This document shows, piece after piece, positions 7,704-15,929 of a stretch of DNA of 52,101 nt (position 1 is the first letter of the stretch; the number at the start of each line of letters is the position of its first letter). The notes below the pieces were generated by a model. The model did not search any database and was not told the origin of the DNA. It saw only the letters and a list, made by a program, of their open reading frames with translations. Source of the stretch: Actinophytocola sp. GTDB lineage: Bacteria; Actinomycetota; Actinomycetes; Mycobacteriales; Pseudonocardiaceae. The stretch covers positions 1 to 52,101 of the forward strand of contig WHTY01000024.1 in the NCBI GenBank assembly GCA_009377475.1, given 5' to 3'. The position numbers and the translations under genes are program-made.

Positions 7704-8612
7704 ATGGCAATCCTGCTCACCGAAGAGACCCCGGTCATCGTGCAAGGCGTCACCGGCCGCATCGGCCGGTTCCACGCCGAGGAGATGATCGAGTACGGCA
7801 CCAACGTCGTCGGTGGTGTCACGCCTGGCAAGGGCGGCGACACCATTCTGGACCGGCCGGTGTTCAACACCGTCAAGGACGCGGTCGCCGAGACCGGCGC
7901 CGAGGCGTCGATCGTGTTCGTGCCGCCGCCGTTCGCCGCCGACTCCATCATGGAGGCCGCCGACGCGGGCATCCGGCACTGCGTGTGCATCACCGACGGC
8001 ATCCCGACCCAGGACATGATGCTGGTCAAGCGGTACATGCGCCGCTACAGGGCGCCTGACAAGATGCGGCTGACCGGGCCGAACTGCGCGGGCACCATCA
8101 GTCCCGGCAGGGCGCTGCTCGGCATCATGCCAGGCCACATCTACCTGCCGGGCAGGATCGGCATCGTCAGCCGCAGCGGCACGCTCGGTTACGAGGCAGC
8201 CTCCCAGCTCAAGGCGCTCGGCTTCGGGGTGTCCACGTCGGTCGGCATCGGCGGTGACCCGGTGAACGGGTCCTCGTTCCGGGACATCCTCGAGCTGTTC
8301 GAAGCCGACGACGAGACCGACGCCGTGGTGATGATCGGCGAGATCGGCGGGCCGCAGGAGGCGGACGCGGCTGAGTACGTGGCCGAGCACATGACGAAAC
8401 CGGTCATCGCCTACATCGCCGGGCTGGCCGCGCCCAAGGGGCGCAAGATGGGTCACGCTGGTGCGATCGTGTCGGCGGCGGGGGAGTCCGCGCAGGAGAA
8501 GGTCGAGATCCTCGCCGCGGCCGGGATCGCCGTGTCGCCGGACCCGTCGAGCCTCGGCACCACGGTCGCCAGCGTGCTCGACGAGCGCGGTCTCGTCGTC
8601 CAGCCCGCCTGA
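7704..8612 (+). CDS. mtkB: Malate-CoA ligase, alpha subunit (malate thiokinase)
   Basis: This is a 302-residue SucD-family protein. It shows the CoA-binding Rossmann start ([30 protein letters not shown]), [14 protein letters not shown], the NCAGTISPG motif, [24 protein letters not shown], and the phosphohistidine loop MGHAGAIVS at about residue 251. All catalytic landmarks are intact. It pairs with mtkA directly upstream, sharing a GAGGGAAGG ribosome site in the short gap. Function: nucleotide-driven formation of malyl-CoA. A palindrome follows the gene before hprA. Confidence 0.9.
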   Translation: MAILLTEETPVIVQGVTGRIGRFHAEEMIEYGTNVVGGVTPGKGGDTILDRPVFNTVKDAVAETGAEASIVFVPPPFAADSIMEAADAGIRHCVCITDGIPTQDMMLVKRYMRRYRAPDKMRLTGPNCAGTISPGRALLGIMPGHIYLPGRIGIVSRSGTLGYEAASQLKALGFGVSTSVGIGGDPVNGSSFRDILELFEADDETDAVVMIGEIGGPQEADAAEYVAEHMTKPVIAYIAGLAAPKGRKMGHAGAIVSAAGESAQEKVEILAAAGIAVSPDPSSLGTTVASVLDERGLVVQPA

Positions 8613-8643
8613 CCGAGCCGCCCGCCTGACCGAGCCGACCGCG

Positions 8644-8690
8644 CCCAAGGTGCCCTTCGGTACATATAACGTACCCAAGGGCACCTTCGG
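8644..8690. repeat. Palindromic intergenic element between mtkB and hprA
   Basis: Arms about 8644-8662 and 8671-8690 pair around an A/T-rich centre (ATATAAC); the cores are AAGGTGCCCTT and AAGGGCACCTT. It resembles dispersed intergenic palindromes I associate with Amycolatopsis-like genomes, but this is from memory. It could act as an RNA hairpin within the operon. No second copy is seen in this window. Confidence 0.55.
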
Positions 8691-8714
8691 CCCCACCCGC
8701 GAAGGAGGCACCTC

Positions 8715-9683
8715 ATGCCGGAACCCGTAATCGTCGTGACCAGGAAGTGGCCTGAGGCGGTGGAGGCGGAGCTGCGCAGGCGGTTTCCCTCGGCGCGGCT
8801 CAACGTCGACGACGTCCCGCTCGGCGCGGACGGCCTGCGCCGCGCGCTGGCGGAGGCCGAGGTGGTGCTGTCGACGGTGTCCGACCAGCTGCCCGCCGAA
8901 CTGTTCGAGGGGCCGGTGCGCACCCGGTTCCTCGGCAACTTCGGCGTCGGCTACAACCACATCGACGTCGACGCCGCCGCCAAGGCGGGCATCATGGTGA
9001 CCAACACGCCCGGCGTGCTCACCGACGCCACCGCCGACACCGCGATGACGCTGCTGCTCATGGCCGCCCGCCGCGCCGGGGAAGGCGAGCGGGAGCTACG
9101 TGCCGGGCGCTGGACCGGCTGGCGCCCGACGCACCTGCTCGGCGCGGGGGTGACCGGCAAGACGCTCGGCATCATCGGTATGGGCCGCATCGGCGCCGCC
9201 GTGGCACGGCGGGCGCACTTCGGCTTCGACATGCGGGTCGTCTTCTACGACCCGAAGCCGAACGTCGCCCACCACGGCGTCCCCGGCGCACGGCAGTTGT
9301 CCACCATCGACGAGGTGCTGGCAGCGGCCGACTTCGTGTCGCTGCACATGCCAGGCGGCGGGGACAACCGACACCTCATCGACGCCGCCCGGCTCAAACG
9401 CATGCAACCCACCGCGTTCCTGGTCAACACCGCACGCGGCGACGTCATCGACCAGTACGCACTCGCCGAGGCGCTGGCCGACGGCACCGTCGCCGGGGCG
9501 GGCCTCGACGTCTACGAGGGCGAGCCCGACGTGCCCGCCGAGCTGCGCGAGCTGGACAACGCGGTGCTGCTGCCGCACCTTGGCAGCGCGACCACCGAGA
9601 CGCGCACCGCCATGGGCATGCTGGTGCTGGACAACCTTCAGGCCTATGTGGAGGGTCGCGAGCCGCCGTGCCGGGTGGCGTGA
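8715..9683 (+). CDS. hprA: Hydroxypyruvate reductase / D-2-hydroxyacid dehydrogenase
   Basis: The 322-residue NAD(P)H-dependent dehydrogenase has LGNFGVGYNHIDVDAA, the nucleotide-binding GMGRIGAAVARRAHFGF (about residues 156-172), VNTARGD carrying the catalytic Arg at about residue 241, and LLPHLGSATTETR carrying the catalytic His at about residue 287. It would reduce hydroxypyruvate to D-glycerate, and often glyoxylate to glycolate. It follows SgaA, whose product is hydroxypyruvate. GAAGGAGG precedes the ATG. Its stop (TGA, 9681-9683) overlaps the GTG start of a glycerate-kinase remnant in the GTGA arrangement typical of coupled genes. The family is certain; the substrate follows from context. 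Confidence 0.88.
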   Translation: MPEPVIVVTRKWPEAVEAELRRRFPSARLNVDDVPLGADGLRRALAEAEVVLSTVSDQLPAELFEGPVRTRFLGNFGVGYNHIDVDAAAKAGIMVTNTPGVLTDATADTAMTLLLMAARRAGEGERELRAGRWTGWRPTHLLGAGVTGKTLGIIGMGRIGAAVARRAHFGFDMRVVFYDPKPNVAHHGVPGARQLSTIDEVLAAADFVSLHMPGGGDNRHLIDAARLKRMQPTAFLVNTARGDVIDQYALAEALADGTVAGAGLDVYEGEPDVPAELRELDNAVLLPHLGSATTETRTAMGMLVLDNLQAYVEGREPPCRVA

Positions 9684-9766
9684 CCGACCCGCGCGGACTC
9701 CTGCGCGCGCTGTTCGACACGGCGGTCGCCGCCGCCGACCCGCTGCTGCGGGTGCTGGAGACAACT
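9680..9766 (+). pseudogene. Remnant of glycerate 2-kinase (GckA, MOFRL family): N-terminus only
   Basis: A GTG at 9680 overlapping the hprA stop opens VTDPRGLLRALFDTAVAAAD and continues PLLRVLE. As I recall the family, this is the very conserved beginning of bacterial glycerate 2-kinases (DPRxLLRxLFDAAVAAADPxxVL). After about 27 codons the similarity ends and the sequence runs into the ribosome site of the next, unrelated gene. More than 90 percent of the expected 400-plus residues are absent. The enzyme converts D-glycerate to 2-phosphoglycerate and is the step after hydroxypyruvate reductase. The start overlap shows the gene was once coupled to hprA. The identification is from motif memory over a short stretch. 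Confidence 0.7.
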
Positions 9767-9785
9767 AGCGACAGGGAGGTGCGGA

Positions 9786-10196
9786 ATGGCGACTGGGCAG
9801 TGCCTGTGTGGCGCGATCCGGTACCGGGTCCATGGTCCGTTGCGGGACGCGGTGATCTGTCATTGCATCGACTGCCGCCGCTGGCATGGGTCGAGTCCGG
9901 CCATGGTGGCAGCACCCAGGGAGTCCGTCGAGATCATCGGCGACGAACCTGCCTGGTACACCTCCGCGGGCAAACCACGTCGCGGCTTCTGCGGGCGCTG
10001 CGGCTCCAGCCTGTTCTGGGACGCGCAGGAGCGGCCCAGCCTGACCATCGCCGCGGGCACGCTCGACACACCGACCGGCCTTCGCACCAAGGCGCGCATC
10101 TTCACCGCCCATGCCAGCGACTACGAGCTGATTCCCGACGACGGCCTGCCGCAGCATCCCTACCAAGCGCCACCAGACGTCGTGACCACGCCGTGA
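9786..10196 (+). CDS. GFA-family zinc protein (glutathione-dependent formaldehyde-activating enzyme/CENP-V fold)
   Basis: The 136-residue protein carries the full set of zinc cysteines: QCLCGAIRY (residues 6-8), CHCIDCRRWHGS, and FCGRCGSSLFW. The start at 9786 follows AGGGAGGTG. The family was named after a formaldehyde-glutathione enzyme, but most members have unknown roles and actinobacteria use mycothiol rather than glutathione, so a C1 role should not be assumed from the name. It stands exactly where the glycerate kinase body should be, after a truncated kinase start, so it is either the old downstream neighbour brought close by deletion or a newcomer. An 83-bp palindromic element begins 13 nt after its stop. 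Confidence 0.85.
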   Translation: MATGQCLCGAIRYRVHGPLRDAVICHCIDCRRWHGSSPAMVAAPRESVEIIGDEPAWYTSAGKPRRGFCGRCGSSLFWDAQERPSLTIAAGTLDTPTGLRTKARIFTAHASDYELIPDDGLPQHPYQAPPDVVTTP

Positions 10197-10209
10197 CTTG
10201 GCATCGCTG

Positions 10210-10292
10210 TTGATCAACCTCGCTCCCTGGGTGACGATATTTCGTTCTGTTCGTCCGGTTTAGGTCGTCACCCAGGGAGCGAGGTTGATCAG
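10210..10292. repeat. 83-bp palindromic element, copy 1
   Basis: Arms 10210-10237 and 10265-10292 (28 nt each) are complementary except for the outermost base; the loop is exactly 27 nt. The outer arm is TTGATCAACCTCGCTCCC and the inner end is GTGACGA. Two further copies of identical length lie at 11298-11380 and 46360-46442. The element sits between the GFA gene and the AbiEi-type gene, ending about 50 nt before the latter's start. Confidence 0.9.
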
Positions 10293-10344
10293 GAAGGCGG
10301 CACGTAACCGAGCGTGTCTGTGGCGCGACGTAACGTGCCCGCGT

Positions 10345-11301
10345 ATGGGAGATCGACTGGCCAGGCTGCGGGCCGCCTCGGGAGGCCCGTTCACCCGCGC
10401 GCAGGCACTCGCTGCGGGAATATCGACGTCGGAGATGCGGCGGCTTCTTGGGCGCGGCACGTGTGTGCCGCTGCGGCGCGGGGTATACGTCGAAGAAGTC
10501 GTCCGGGCGAGAGTCAGCCAGGACGATCGGCGGGCGCACGCGTTGGAGATTGCGGCGCTGCGGCTCGCCCTAGGTTGCGACGTCGTCGCGGGTGGGGCGT
10601 CCGCCGCGTACATCCTCGGCCTGGAGACGATGGACGGCCCGCCCCGCGAGCTCACAATCCTTACCGATAACGAGTCTTGGCGTTGTCGCCAGCGGGACGG
10701 CTACGTGCTCAGGATGGTCGCGCTGCCGCCGCATCACCGCGAGCACAGGTTCGGGGTACCGGTGACGTCGGCCGCTCGCACGGTCATCGACATCGCGCGG
10801 TCCGGGACAGTGATGGCGGGCGTGGTCGTCGCCGATTCCGCGCTCCGAAAGAGGATTGCTACGTCACGCCAACTGGTGGACGTTCTCGCCGAGTGTCGCG
10901 GCTGGTGCGGGGTCAACCAAGCGCAACGTGCCATCGCGCTCGCCGATCCCCGCGCGGAGTCGGTGCTCGAGTCGGTGTCGCGAGTAGCGATGCATGAACA
11001 GGACATACCCCCGCCGCGCACTCAAGTCGTCATCGGCGCCGAGCACGGTCCTTTCGCTCGGGCGGACTTTGCCTGGGATCAGTACCGTGTCATCGGCGAG
11101 GCCGATGGTCTCGGCAAGTACGAGCCGGATGAGCGCCGGACCACCCGCGAGATCGTGCGCGACGAGAAGCGCCGGGAGGAACGCCTCGCCGACCTCGGGT
11201 TCACGGTGGTGCGCTGGGGCTGGCGCACCGCGCTGGACCCGCCACTCCTCGCGCGACGGCTGCACAACGCCTTCGCTCGCAGCACTGGCCGCGCGCGTTG
11301 A
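10345..11301 (+). CDS. AbiEi-type winged-helix plus DUF559/VSR-like nuclease-fold protein
   Basis: The 318-residue protein starts at an ATG at 10345 (MGDRLARLRAASGGPFTRAQ); no strong ribosome site is visible. Residues about 5-55 (FTRAQALAAGISTSEMRRLL...VPLRRGVYV) match the AbiEi-type antitoxin winged helix. The C-terminal part has a restriction-endonuclease-like pattern: ARADFAW, VIGEADGLGKYEP (E-x-D-G-x-x-K), then RDEKRREERLADLGF and VVRWGW, typical of DUF559/VSR-like domains. Such two-domain proteins are common, multi-copy and functionally undefined in actinobacteria. No AbiEii toxin partner is adjacent, so a toxin-antitoxin role is not supported here. The gene is bracketed by two copies of the 83-bp palindrome, and its stop codon lies within the second copy. 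Confidence 0.8.
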   Translation: MGDRLARLRAASGGPFTRAQALAAGISTSEMRRLLGRGTCVPLRRGVYVEEVVRARVSQDDRRAHALEIAALRLALGCDVVAGGASAAYILGLETMDGPPRELTILTDNESWRCRQRDGYVLRMVALPPHHREHRFGVPVTSAARTVIDIARSGTVMAGVVVADSALRKRIATSRQLVDVLAECRGWCGVNQAQRAIALADPRAESVLESVSRVAMHEQDIPPPRTQVVIGAEHGPFARADFAWDQYRVIGEADGLGKYEPDERRTTREIVRDEKRREERLADLGFTVVRWGWRTALDPPLLARRLHNAFARSTGRAR

Positions 11302-11380
11302 TCAGCCTCACTCCGTGGGTGACGAGAATCCGTCCGGTTCGTCCGGTTTGGTTCGTCGCCCAGGGAGCAAGGTTGATCAA
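11298..11380. repeat. 83-bp palindromic element, copy 2
   Basis: Arms 11298-11325 and 11353-11380 enclose a 27-nt loop that shares GTTCGTCCGGTTT with copy 1. The arms are less perfectly paired than in copy 1. TTGATCA at the left end supplies the TGA stop of the AbiEi-type gene. It separates that gene from the end of ppc. Confidence 0.9.
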
Positions 11381-11426
11381 CAACGCGGATGGCACCTGGC
11401 GTCGTCAACACGCAGGCAGCCCGACA

Positions 11427-14336
11427 TTAGCCGGTGTTGCGCATGCCGGCTGCCACGCCGTTGATGGTCAGCAGCAGCGCCCGGTGGAGGTCGGGGCGCA
11501 CCTCAGCAGCCCCGCCAGCCCCGGCAGCCCCGCCAGCCCCGGCAGCGCCGCCGGAGTCGTCGCCGCTGCTCGCGCGGACCCTGGCCAGCAGGTCCACCTG
11601 GAGATACGAGATCGGGTCGAGGTAGGCGTCGCGCACCTCAAGGGTGCGCTTGAGCGACTGGGCGTCGTCAAGCAGTGCGCGCTGTCCTGTCACCCGCAGC
11701 ACCTCGGCACGGGTCAGCTCGTACTCCTCACGGATCACGTCGAACAGCCGTCGCAGCGGTTCCGGCACGAGGGTGGCGACGTAGTGCTCCGCGACCTCGA
11801 GGTCCGTCTTGGCGAGCATCATCTCCACATTGGACAGAAAGGTCCGGAAGAACTGCCAGTCGCCGTGCATCTCGCCAAGCACATCGGACAGCCCTGCCTC
11901 GCGCGCGGCGCACAGCCCCGAGCCGACGCCGAACCAGCCGGGCACGATCTGGCGCGACTGGGTCCAGCCGAACACCCAGGGGATCGCGCGCAGCCCCTCG
12001 ATGCCGCCGCCCGATGACGGCCGCCGGGCGGGGCGGGAGCCGATGTTGAGCGAGCCGAGCTGCTCGACCGGAGTGGACGCCACGAAGTACGCGGGCAGGT
12101 CCGGGTCCTCCACGAGACCCCGGTACGCGCGGAAGGCGTGGTCGCTCACGGTGTCCATGCAGGCGTCCCAGCGCGCGAGCACGTCGGCGGTGTGCCGGGG
12201 CGTGCGGTGCAATGTGGACGCCTGGAGCACGGCGGCGACGGTGAGTTCCAGGTTCTCCCGCGCCAGCTCTGGCAGCGCGTACTTGTCGTTGATGACCTCG
12301 CCCTGCTCGGTGAACTTGATCTCGCCGTCGAGCACGCCCCATGGCTGCGCGAGGATCGAGTCGTACGTGGGGCCGCCGCCGCGCCCGACGGTGCCGCCCC
12401 TGCCGTGGAACAGCCGCAGCCGCACGCCGTGCCGCGCCGCGACGTCGCGCAGCGTGCGTTGCGCCTTGTGGATCTCCCACTGCGAGGTGGTGATGCCCGC
12501 TTGCTTGTTGGAGTCGGAGTAGCCGAGCATCACCTCCTGCGCGTCGCCGCGCAGCCGCACCAGCGTGCGGTAGGTGGGGTCCGACAGAAGCTCGTCCAGC
12601 AGCTCACCCGCCCGGCGCAGCTCGTCGGCCGTTTCCAGCAGTGGCACGAAGCCGATGTCGCAGAACGGGGCAACCGTGGCGTCGCCTGACTCGTGGCCCC
12701 ATGCGTCGAGCAGCCCGGCCTCCCTGGCGAGCACGACGGCCGCGATCAGGTCATCGACGCCCTTCGTCATCGACACGATGTAGCTGCCGATGACCTCGGG
12801 CCCGTAGGTGTCCAGCGCTTCCCTGACCGCGACGAACACGTCGAACGTCGTCGCGCCGTCGACGTCGAGCGGTGGCGGAGTGCGGGTCAGCGGTCGCCGG
12901 GACGCCAGCTCCGCGCTGAGCAGCTGGGTTCGTTGCTCCCGCGACAGCTCGCGGTACGGCCCCAGCCGGGCGCCGAGCCCGTCGAGCAGTTGCCCCACTG
13001 CGTGGTGGTGCGCGTCGGCGTGCTCCCTGATGTCCATGGCGGCCAGGTGCAGCCCGAACGTCGCGATCATGCGCCGCACCCTGGCGAGCACGCCGTCCGC
13101 GATGAGTTCACCGGCGTTCTCCCGCAGCGACGTGGCGAGCACCGCGAACTCGGCCCGCAGCTCGGCGGTGCCGAGGTAGTCGCGGCCAGGGACGTGCTGG
13201 GTCCCCGCGTCGACCCGCGCGAGCGTGTTGGCGAGCTTGGCGTCGATGCAGGTCAGTTTGACCCGGTACGGCTCGGTGTCGGCCCGTTTCAGCATGTCCG
13301 ACTCGACGTCGGGCAGGGTGGCCAGGTCGTCCGATATGGACTGACGCAGCTCGGCGGAGACGTCCACCGACGACGTCGACGTCGACAGGTCGGCGATCAG
13401 CTCCTCGATCAGCGTGCGCAGCGAGCGGACCGCGATGTGGTGCTGCATGCGCAGCACCTGCCTGGTCACGTCCGGGGTGACGTTCGGGTTGCCGTCCCGG
13501 TCGCCGCCGATCCAGCTGCCGAACGTCAGCGGGGCGGCGTCGGGTGGCAGCCGGACGTCGTGACGGCGCAGCTCGTCGGCGAGATCGGTCGCGAGGTCGG
13601 GCAGCACCTCGTCGGCGAGCTCCTGCAGGTAGTACAGCGCGTTGCTGGCCTCGTCCACCGGGGTCGGGCGCGCGGCCCGGAGCTCGTCGGTCTGCCAGAT
13701 CAGGTCGATCAGCTCGGCGATGAGCCGGTCCCGCCTGGCGTGCGCCCGCTCGTCGTGATCAGGGCGGGCACCGTCGTGCAGCAGCACCTCGGCGACGCGT
13801 CGCAGCTTGGTCAGCACCGAACGGCGGCTCGCATCGGTGGGATGGGCGGTGAAGACCGGCCGGATCGCCAGCGCGTCGGCGGCGTCGCACAGCGTCTCGG
13901 GAGGCAGCTCGTCCGCGATCGACCCGGTGGCACGGGCCAACCAGCCGTCTTCGGCGGGGCGGTCGCGGATCCGCCGCACCCGGTCCGCCTGCTCGGCGAC
14001 GTTCGTCAGCAGAAAGTACACCGAGAAGGCACGGACAAGCGCCGCCGCGACCGGCAGCGGCTGCGCGGCCAGCAGCGCCCGGGCCTCGTCGCGGGCGGTG
14101 GCCCGTTCGGCGGGAGTGGCCGCTTCCTTGCTCTGTTTGGTCAGCCCGCGGACCTGCTCGACGAGGTCGAGCAAGTCGGCGCCGTGCTGGCGCACCAGCG
14201 ACTCCCCGAGCAGTGCTGCCACTCGGCGGACGTCACCGCGCAGGTCGTCGTCGCTGCCAGCGACCACGTGCATGCCCGCGCGGGTGGTGTCGATGGTGGC
14301 TGACCGGGGAAACTCGCTCGGCGTGGCCACGCCCAT
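11427..14336 (-). CDS. ppc: Phosphoenolpyruvate carboxylase
   Basis: The ATG at 14336 is preferred over GTG at 14339 because AAGGAG sits at proper distance; it overlaps the glyA stop (TGATG). The 969-residue product has all PEPC landmarks: [10 protein letters not shown] with the catalytic His at about residue 162, [18 protein letters not shown], the phosphoenolpyruvate loop [15 protein letters not shown] at about residues 642-656, FTEQGEVI, and the C-terminal RNTG. It carboxylates phosphoenolpyruvate to oxaloacetate, the carboxylation step of the serine cycle. Oddities: the usual TAHPTE motif reads TAHPTD, and the 18-bp repeat at 11508-11543 encodes a Gly/Ala-rich insertion about 30 residues before the C-terminus. 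It is translationally coupled to glyA and converges on the mtk operon. Confidence 0.95.
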   Translation of the reverse strand: MGVATPSEFPRSATIDTTRAGMHVVAGSDDDLRGDVRRVAALLGESLVRQHGADLLDLVEQVRGLTKQSKEAATPAERATARDEARALLAAQPLPVAAALVRAFSVYFLLTNVAEQADRVRRIRDRPAEDGWLARATGSIADELPPETLCDAADALAIRPVFTAHPTDASRRSVLTKLRRVAEVLLHDGARPDHDERAHARRDRLIAELIDLIWQTDELRAARPTPVDEASNALYYLQELADEVLPDLATDLADELRRHDVRLPPDAAPLTFGSWIGGDRDGNPNVTPDVTRQVLRMQHHIAVRSLRTLIEELIADLSTSTSSVDVSAELRQSISDDLATLPDVESDMLKRADTEPYRVKLTCIDAKLANTLARVDAGTQHVPGRDYLGTAELRAEFAVLATSLRENAGELIADGVLARVRRMIATFGLHLAAMDIREHADAHHHAVGQLLDGLGARLGPYRELSREQRTQLLSAELASRRPLTRTPPPLDVDGATTFDVFVAVREALDTYGPEVIGSYIVSMTKGVDDLIAAVVLAREAGLLDAWGHESGDATVAPFCDIGFVPLLETADELRRAGELLDELLSDPTYRTLVRLRGDAQEVMLGYSDSNKQAGITTSQWEIHKAQRTLRDVAARHGVRLRLFHGRGGTVGRGGGPTYDSILAQPWGVLDGEIKFTEQGEVINDKYALPELARENLELTVAAVLQASTLHRTPRHTADVLARWDACMDTVSDHAFRAYRGLVEDPDLPAYFVASTPVEQLGSLNIGSRPARRPSSGGGIEGLRAIPWVFGWTQSRQIVPGWFGVGSGLCAAREAGLSDVLGEMHGDWQFFRTFLSNVEMMLAKTDLEVAEHYVATLVPEPLRRLFDVIREEYELTRAEVLRVTGQRALLDDAQSLKRTLEVRDAYLDPISYLQVDLLARVRASSGDDSGGAAGAGGAAGAGGAAEVRPDLHRALLLTINGVAAGMRNTG
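11508..11543 (-). repeat. 18-bp perfect tandem repeat in the 3' part of ppc
   Basis: The units 11508-11525 and 11526-11543 are identical, with a partial third. They encode an alternating GAAGAG-type low-complexity loop. The length is a multiple of three, so the frame is kept. Confidence 0.85.
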
Positions 14337-15619
14337 CACTCTCCTTGCGACAGCGTCGGATACAGCGGGCGTTTCTTGGTGAGCGCGTCGACGCGGCCGA
14401 GCAGCGCCTGCTGCGTGGTGGCGTCCAGGTCGGTGGTCAGCGCCTCGGCGATGATGTCGGCGACCTCGTGGAAGTCTTCCTCGCTGAAGCCGCGGGTGGC
14501 CAGCGCAGGCGTGCCGATGCGCAGGCCGGACGTGACCATCGGCGGCCGAGGGTCGTTCGGGACAGCATTGCGGTTGACCGTGATGCCCACCGAGTGCAGG
14601 CGGTTCTCCGCCTGCTTGCCGTCGAGCCCAGACTCGACCAGGTCGACAAGCACCAGGTGGACGTCGGTACCGCCGGTCACGACGCGGACGCCCGCATCTG
14701 CGCAGTCGCCGCGCAGCAGCCGGTCGGCGAGAATCTGGGCTCCGGTGAGCGTGCGACGCTGCCGGTCGAAGAACTCGGTGCTCGATGCGATCTTGAGCGC
14801 GATCGCCTTGGCTGCGATGACATGTTCCAGCGGCCCGCCCTGCTGTCCTGGGAAGACCGCGGAGTTGACCCGCTTGGCCAGCTCGGCGCGGCAGAGGATG
14901 AGCCCGCCGCGGGGACCGCCGAGCGTCTTGTGCGTCGTCGTCGTGACAATGTCGGCGTAGGGCACCGGGTTCGGGTGCAGCCCGGCGGCGACGAGGCCCG
15001 CGAAGTGGGCCATGTCCACCATGAGCGTCGCGCCGACGTCGTCGGCGATCCGGCGGAACTCGGCGAAGTCGAGCTGGCGCGGATACGCCGACCAGCCAGC
15101 CAGGATCAGCTTCGGCCGGTGCTGGCGCGCGAGTCGCTCGACCTCGTCGAGGTCGACCCGCCCGGTGTCCGCGTCGACGTGGTACGGCACGACGTTGTAG
15201 AGCTTGCCGGAGAAGTTGAGCCGCATGCCGTGGGTGAGATGGCCACCGTGCGCCAGGTCAAGGCCGAGGATCGTGTCGCCTGGGTCGAGCAGGGCGGACA
15301 TGGCCGCGGCGTTCGCCTGCGCGCCCGAATGCGGCTGCACGTTGGCGTGTTCGGCCCCGAACAGATCCGTTGCGCGGTCGATCGCGAGCTGTTCGACGAC
15401 GTCGACATGCTCACATCCGCCGTAGTAGCGACGGCCCGGATAGCCCTCCGCGTATTTGTTGGTGAGCACCGAACCCTGTGCGGCCAGCACGGCAAGCGGA
15501 GCGAAGTTCTCCGAGGCGATCATTTCGAGTGTCGACTGCTGGCGGTGCAGTTCGTCGTCGATGGCAGCGGCGATCTCGGGATCGAACGAACCGAGGTGGA
15601 ACTCAGAAGCCGAGGTCAC
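14336..15619 (-). CDS. glyA: Serine hydroxymethyltransferase
   Basis: I chose GTG at 15619 because GAGGAG lies 7 nt upstream; this gives 427 residues, the normal family length, whereas earlier starts add an unrelated tail. Landmarks are [44 protein letters not shown], and the PLP lysine in [14 protein letters not shown] at about residue 229. It joins methylene-tetrahydrofolate and glycine to make serine, the C1-fixing step of the serine cycle. Coupling to ppc by a stop-start overlap and proximity to sga/mtk/mcl indicate a dedicated serine-cycle copy; a housekeeping glyA would be expected elsewhere in the genome. Confidence 0.95.
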   Translation of the reverse strand: MTSASEFHLGSFDPEIAAAIDDELHRQQSTLEMIASENFAPLAVLAAQGSVLTNKYAEGYPGRRYYGGCEHVDVVEQLAIDRATDLFGAEHANVQPHSGAQANAAAMSALLDPGDTILGLDLAHGGHLTHGMRLNFSGKLYNVVPYHVDADTGRVDLDEVERLARQHRPKLILAGWSAYPRQLDFAEFRRIADDVGATLMVDMAHFAGLVAAGLHPNPVPYADIVTTTTHKTLGGPRGGLILCRAELAKRVNSAVFPGQQGGPLEHVIAAKAIALKIASSTEFFDRQRRTLTGAQILADRLLRGDCADAGVRVVTGGTDVHLVLVDLVESGLDGKQAENRLHSVGITVNRNAVPNDPRPPMVTSGLRIGTPALATRGFSEEDFHEVADIIAEALTTDLDATTQQALLGRVDALTKKRPLYPTLSQGE

Positions 15620-15929
15620 AATCCATCTCCTCATCGCTGACCGGCGCCAGGTCTTCGCTGCGTGTGATTCCACGATGCTGGGTGAACGGCAGGGTGTCTA
15701 TGGATTGTTTTCTTGCCACCGTCCAGCGTTTCCTGTGGTGTTGAACGATTGTGGCCGCGCTGATGAGAAACGGCTCATGAAACGGGCGCGCGACTTCGCA
15801 CGACCGGCCCATCGAAAGCGGGATGCGCACGGCCGCCACAATCCTGGCCGCCCAGGAGCACTCCCGGCTTGGTTGACCAATGTCCACTTCAGCGGAAGGA
15901 CCACGCCGCCGTCAGACGTCTCGGCCGTG
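15620..15929. other. Intergenic region upstream of glyA, no gene seen
   Basis: These 310 nt separate the glyA start from the end of the thioesterase gene (both minus strand). No coding frame with a credible start is present. The glyA-ppc promoter must lie here. I looked for a glycine- or folate-type leader but cannot identify one by eye. Confidence 0.4.

Noticed and set aside
6502..8612. Housekeeping succinyl-CoA synthetase (sucC-sucD)
   Set aside because: The family is the same, but the pair is embedded between malyl-CoA lyase and hydroxypyruvate reductase, so malate-CoA ligase is the better call; a biochemical test could still overturn it.
9786..10196. Formaldehyde-fixing enzyme of the C1 pathway
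   Set aside because: The GFA family name is historical; most members have other or unknown roles and glutathione is not the actinobacterial thiol. I kept the family name only.
10210..10292. tRNA gene or CRISPR repeat for the 83-bp palindromes
   Set aside because: The length and hairpin are suggestive, but there is no cloverleaf, T-loop motif or CCA region, and the copies are far apart with no spacer array.
10345..11301. Type IV toxin-antitoxin system
   Set aside because: Only the AbiEi-like domain is present, fused to a nuclease-like domain; no AbiEii-type nucleotidyltransferase gene is adjacent.
12693..14303. Long open frame on the plus strand opposite ppc
   Set aside because: It is antisense to a full-length PEP carboxylase, Arg/Gln/Val-rich with no recognisable motif, as expected from reverse-frame openness in high-GC DNA.
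15620..15929. Glycine or tetrahydrofolate riboswitch ahead of glyA
   Set aside because: The leader is long enough, but I could not recognise the conserved core of either class by eye; a covariance-model search would be decisive.
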